From the NCBI GenBank assembly GCA_035687895.1, contig DASRUE010000301.1, forward strand, positions 1 through 14,990: a stretch of 14,990 nt of DNA, given 5' to 3'. Both the position numbers and the translations under genes were made by a program. Position 1 is the stretch's first letter; each line of letters begins with the position of its first letter. Of the stretch, positions 14,030 to 14,990 are shown piece after piece. Source of the DNA: JAERML01 sp035687895. Lineage in GTDB: Bacteria > Bacteroidota > Ignavibacteria > UBA10030 > UBA6906. The notes under the pieces are model-generated. The model saw only the letters and a list, made by a program, of their open reading frames with translations. It made no database searches and was not told the DNA's origin.

Positions 14030-14990
14030 CTAGGGAGTCGAGAGGGAGAATGGCGTCAGCGAAAACGAACAGATGAAGATGGCGACGCAGATCCATCCTA
14101 ACATCATTCGTGTTGGGTCAAGCGGAGTTTCATCCTCAAGTATCGGTCGGTTCAACTTCATCACCCTGTTAAACAACATTAACACCATAGCCCAGAACAG
14201 CCAGCCCGTGTATCCGTACTCGAAATCGATTCCAATTCCCGGCAGAAAGCCAGCTAGACCAAACAAGGCAAGTGCAACCAATGCGATCTGAGCGATACGG
14301 TGATATCCCTTGCCAAACATTGCGTAGGAGATGTGCCCGCCATCGAGTTGGCCGACAGGGATTAGATTGATTGCAGTGACCAACATGCCGAACCACCCGA
14401 CACAGAGAAAGGGGTAATGATAGATTTCATTCATCGGTGGTATGAACGCACCCGCGGGAGAGAAGATCGATGAGACCGCGACGAGGATCAGATTCTTTCC
14501 GAACAACCAACCTCCTTCGGGAATCGTATCCAATCGCGCATACTCCGGATGAATACCGTAAAGATACTCGATGGAGGGGAGCGTCGTAAAGCCGTAAATC
14601 AGGATGCCAAGACTCACAATAAACCCGCTGATTGGTCCCGCAGCACCTATGTCGAACAGGACTTTGCGTGAGGGGATTGCCGATCGCAACCGGATCACCG
14701 CACCGAGGGTCCCGAATGGATTCAACAATGCAAATACGGAGAGTGACGGGAATGGAAGAAAGAAAGGAAGGGTGACGCTGACTCCATGCGTTCGTGCGGC
14801 GAAGTAGTGTCCGAATTCATGGGCCGCCAGCATTGTCGTGAGGAGGAGTGCATAAGTAAAACCAAAACCAAGATTTGTTAACTCCAGAGGATCAAGATTG
14901 AGCCACTGTACTCCCGCGAATGTTGCAGTGATGAAAGCGAGAATGAACAGGAGGAGGTGGATGAGAATGGATCGCAGAGAGAGAGTCCTG
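14030..14990 (-). CDS. Site-2 (M50 family) metalloprotease, 5' end beyond the window
   Basis: A membrane-embedded zinc protease of the S2P group, which cleaves transmembrane substrates such as anti-sigma factors. The metal site HEFGH is encoded near 14821-14807 (HEFGHYFAARTHG), and the third ligand lies in LIPVGQLDGGH. GTLGAVIRLR and AGPISGFIVSL are further S2P hallmarks. The chain has many hydrophobic segments and no PDZ domain in the visible part. An ATG at 14833 sits only five codons before the HEFGH motif, but the same frame stays open for 52 more codons to the right edge. Those codons encode HLLLFILAFITATFAG and YALLLTTMLAAHEFGH, an expected first transmembrane helix, so the true start is outside the window. 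No rho-independent terminator is evident after the stop at 14030. Confidence 0.88.
   Translation of the reverse strand, partial: RTLSLRSILIHLLLFILAFITATFAGVQWLNLDPLELTNLGFGFTYALLLTTMLAAHEFGHYFAARTHGVSVTLPFFLPFPSLSVFALLNPFGTLGAVIRLRSAIPSRKVLFDIGAAGPISGFIVSLGILIYGFTTLPSIEYLYGIHPEYARLDTIPEGGWLFGKNLILVAVSSIFSPAGAFIPPMNEIYHYPFLCVGWFGMLVTAINLIPVGQLDGGHISYAMFGKGYHRIAQIALVALALFGLAGFLPGIGIDFEYGYTGWLFWAMVLMLFNRVMKLNRPILEDETPLDPTRMMLGWICVAIFICSFSLTPFSLSTP

Overview
The window looks like a chromosomal segment of a moderately GC-rich Gram-negative bacterium of the Bacteroidota/Ignavibacteriota/Chlorobiota side of the tree. The evidence is two C-terminal type IX secretion (T9SS) type A sorting domains (one at the extreme left edge, one at 11373-12920), two tandem PorV/PorQ-like outer-membrane proteins, a Bacteroidota-style DUF2279 protein and several exported envelope proteins. 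The genus cannot be read from the sequence. I see no tRNA, rRNA, CRISPR array, insertion sequence, integrase or other sign of a mobile island, and no gene-free stretch longer than 300 bases.

Layout: everything from 1 to 8851 is on the + strand and everything from 8932 to the right edge is on the - strand. The two halves converge on a perfect 9-bp-stem bidirectional terminator (8882-8903). From the left: the tail of a T9SS cargo protein and its terminator; a secreted GH43-like glycosidase with F5/8C (discoidin) and FN3 modules; a small membrane-anchored protein with a minimal phage tail-collar-like domain behind a near-consensus promoter; then a compact + strand run. That run is aspartate kinase (lysC), endonuclease III (nth), two GT9 (heptosyltransferase-like) glycosyltransferases, a DUF1207-like exported protein and a DUF2279 protein. 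lysC and nth overlap by 47 bp, and the nth/GT9 and GT9/GT9 junctions are 4-bp ATGA overlaps, so the run is probably one transcript ending at the terminator.

The - strand half is a tightly packed five-gene operon (13784 down to 8932): a two-repeat lipoprotein, a BNR/Asp-box beta-propeller with a T9SS sorting domain, two PorV/PorQ-like barrels and an exported CGWC thioredoxin-like protein. A promoter candidate at 13985-14015 precedes it. This reads as a self-contained surface-display module: cargo, two candidate cargo-shuttle barrels, a lipid-anchored partner and a redox helper. Upstream is a site-2 (M50) metalloprotease whose reading frame runs off the right edge.

The most noteworthy items are the T9SS module with duplicated PorV-like genes, the membrane-tethered mini-collar protein, the GT9 protein with an extra N-terminal four-cysteine cluster, and the recurrence of TTGnnn-N17-TAnnnT promoter-like elements. 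I found no clear evidence of a wholly new defence or mobile system.
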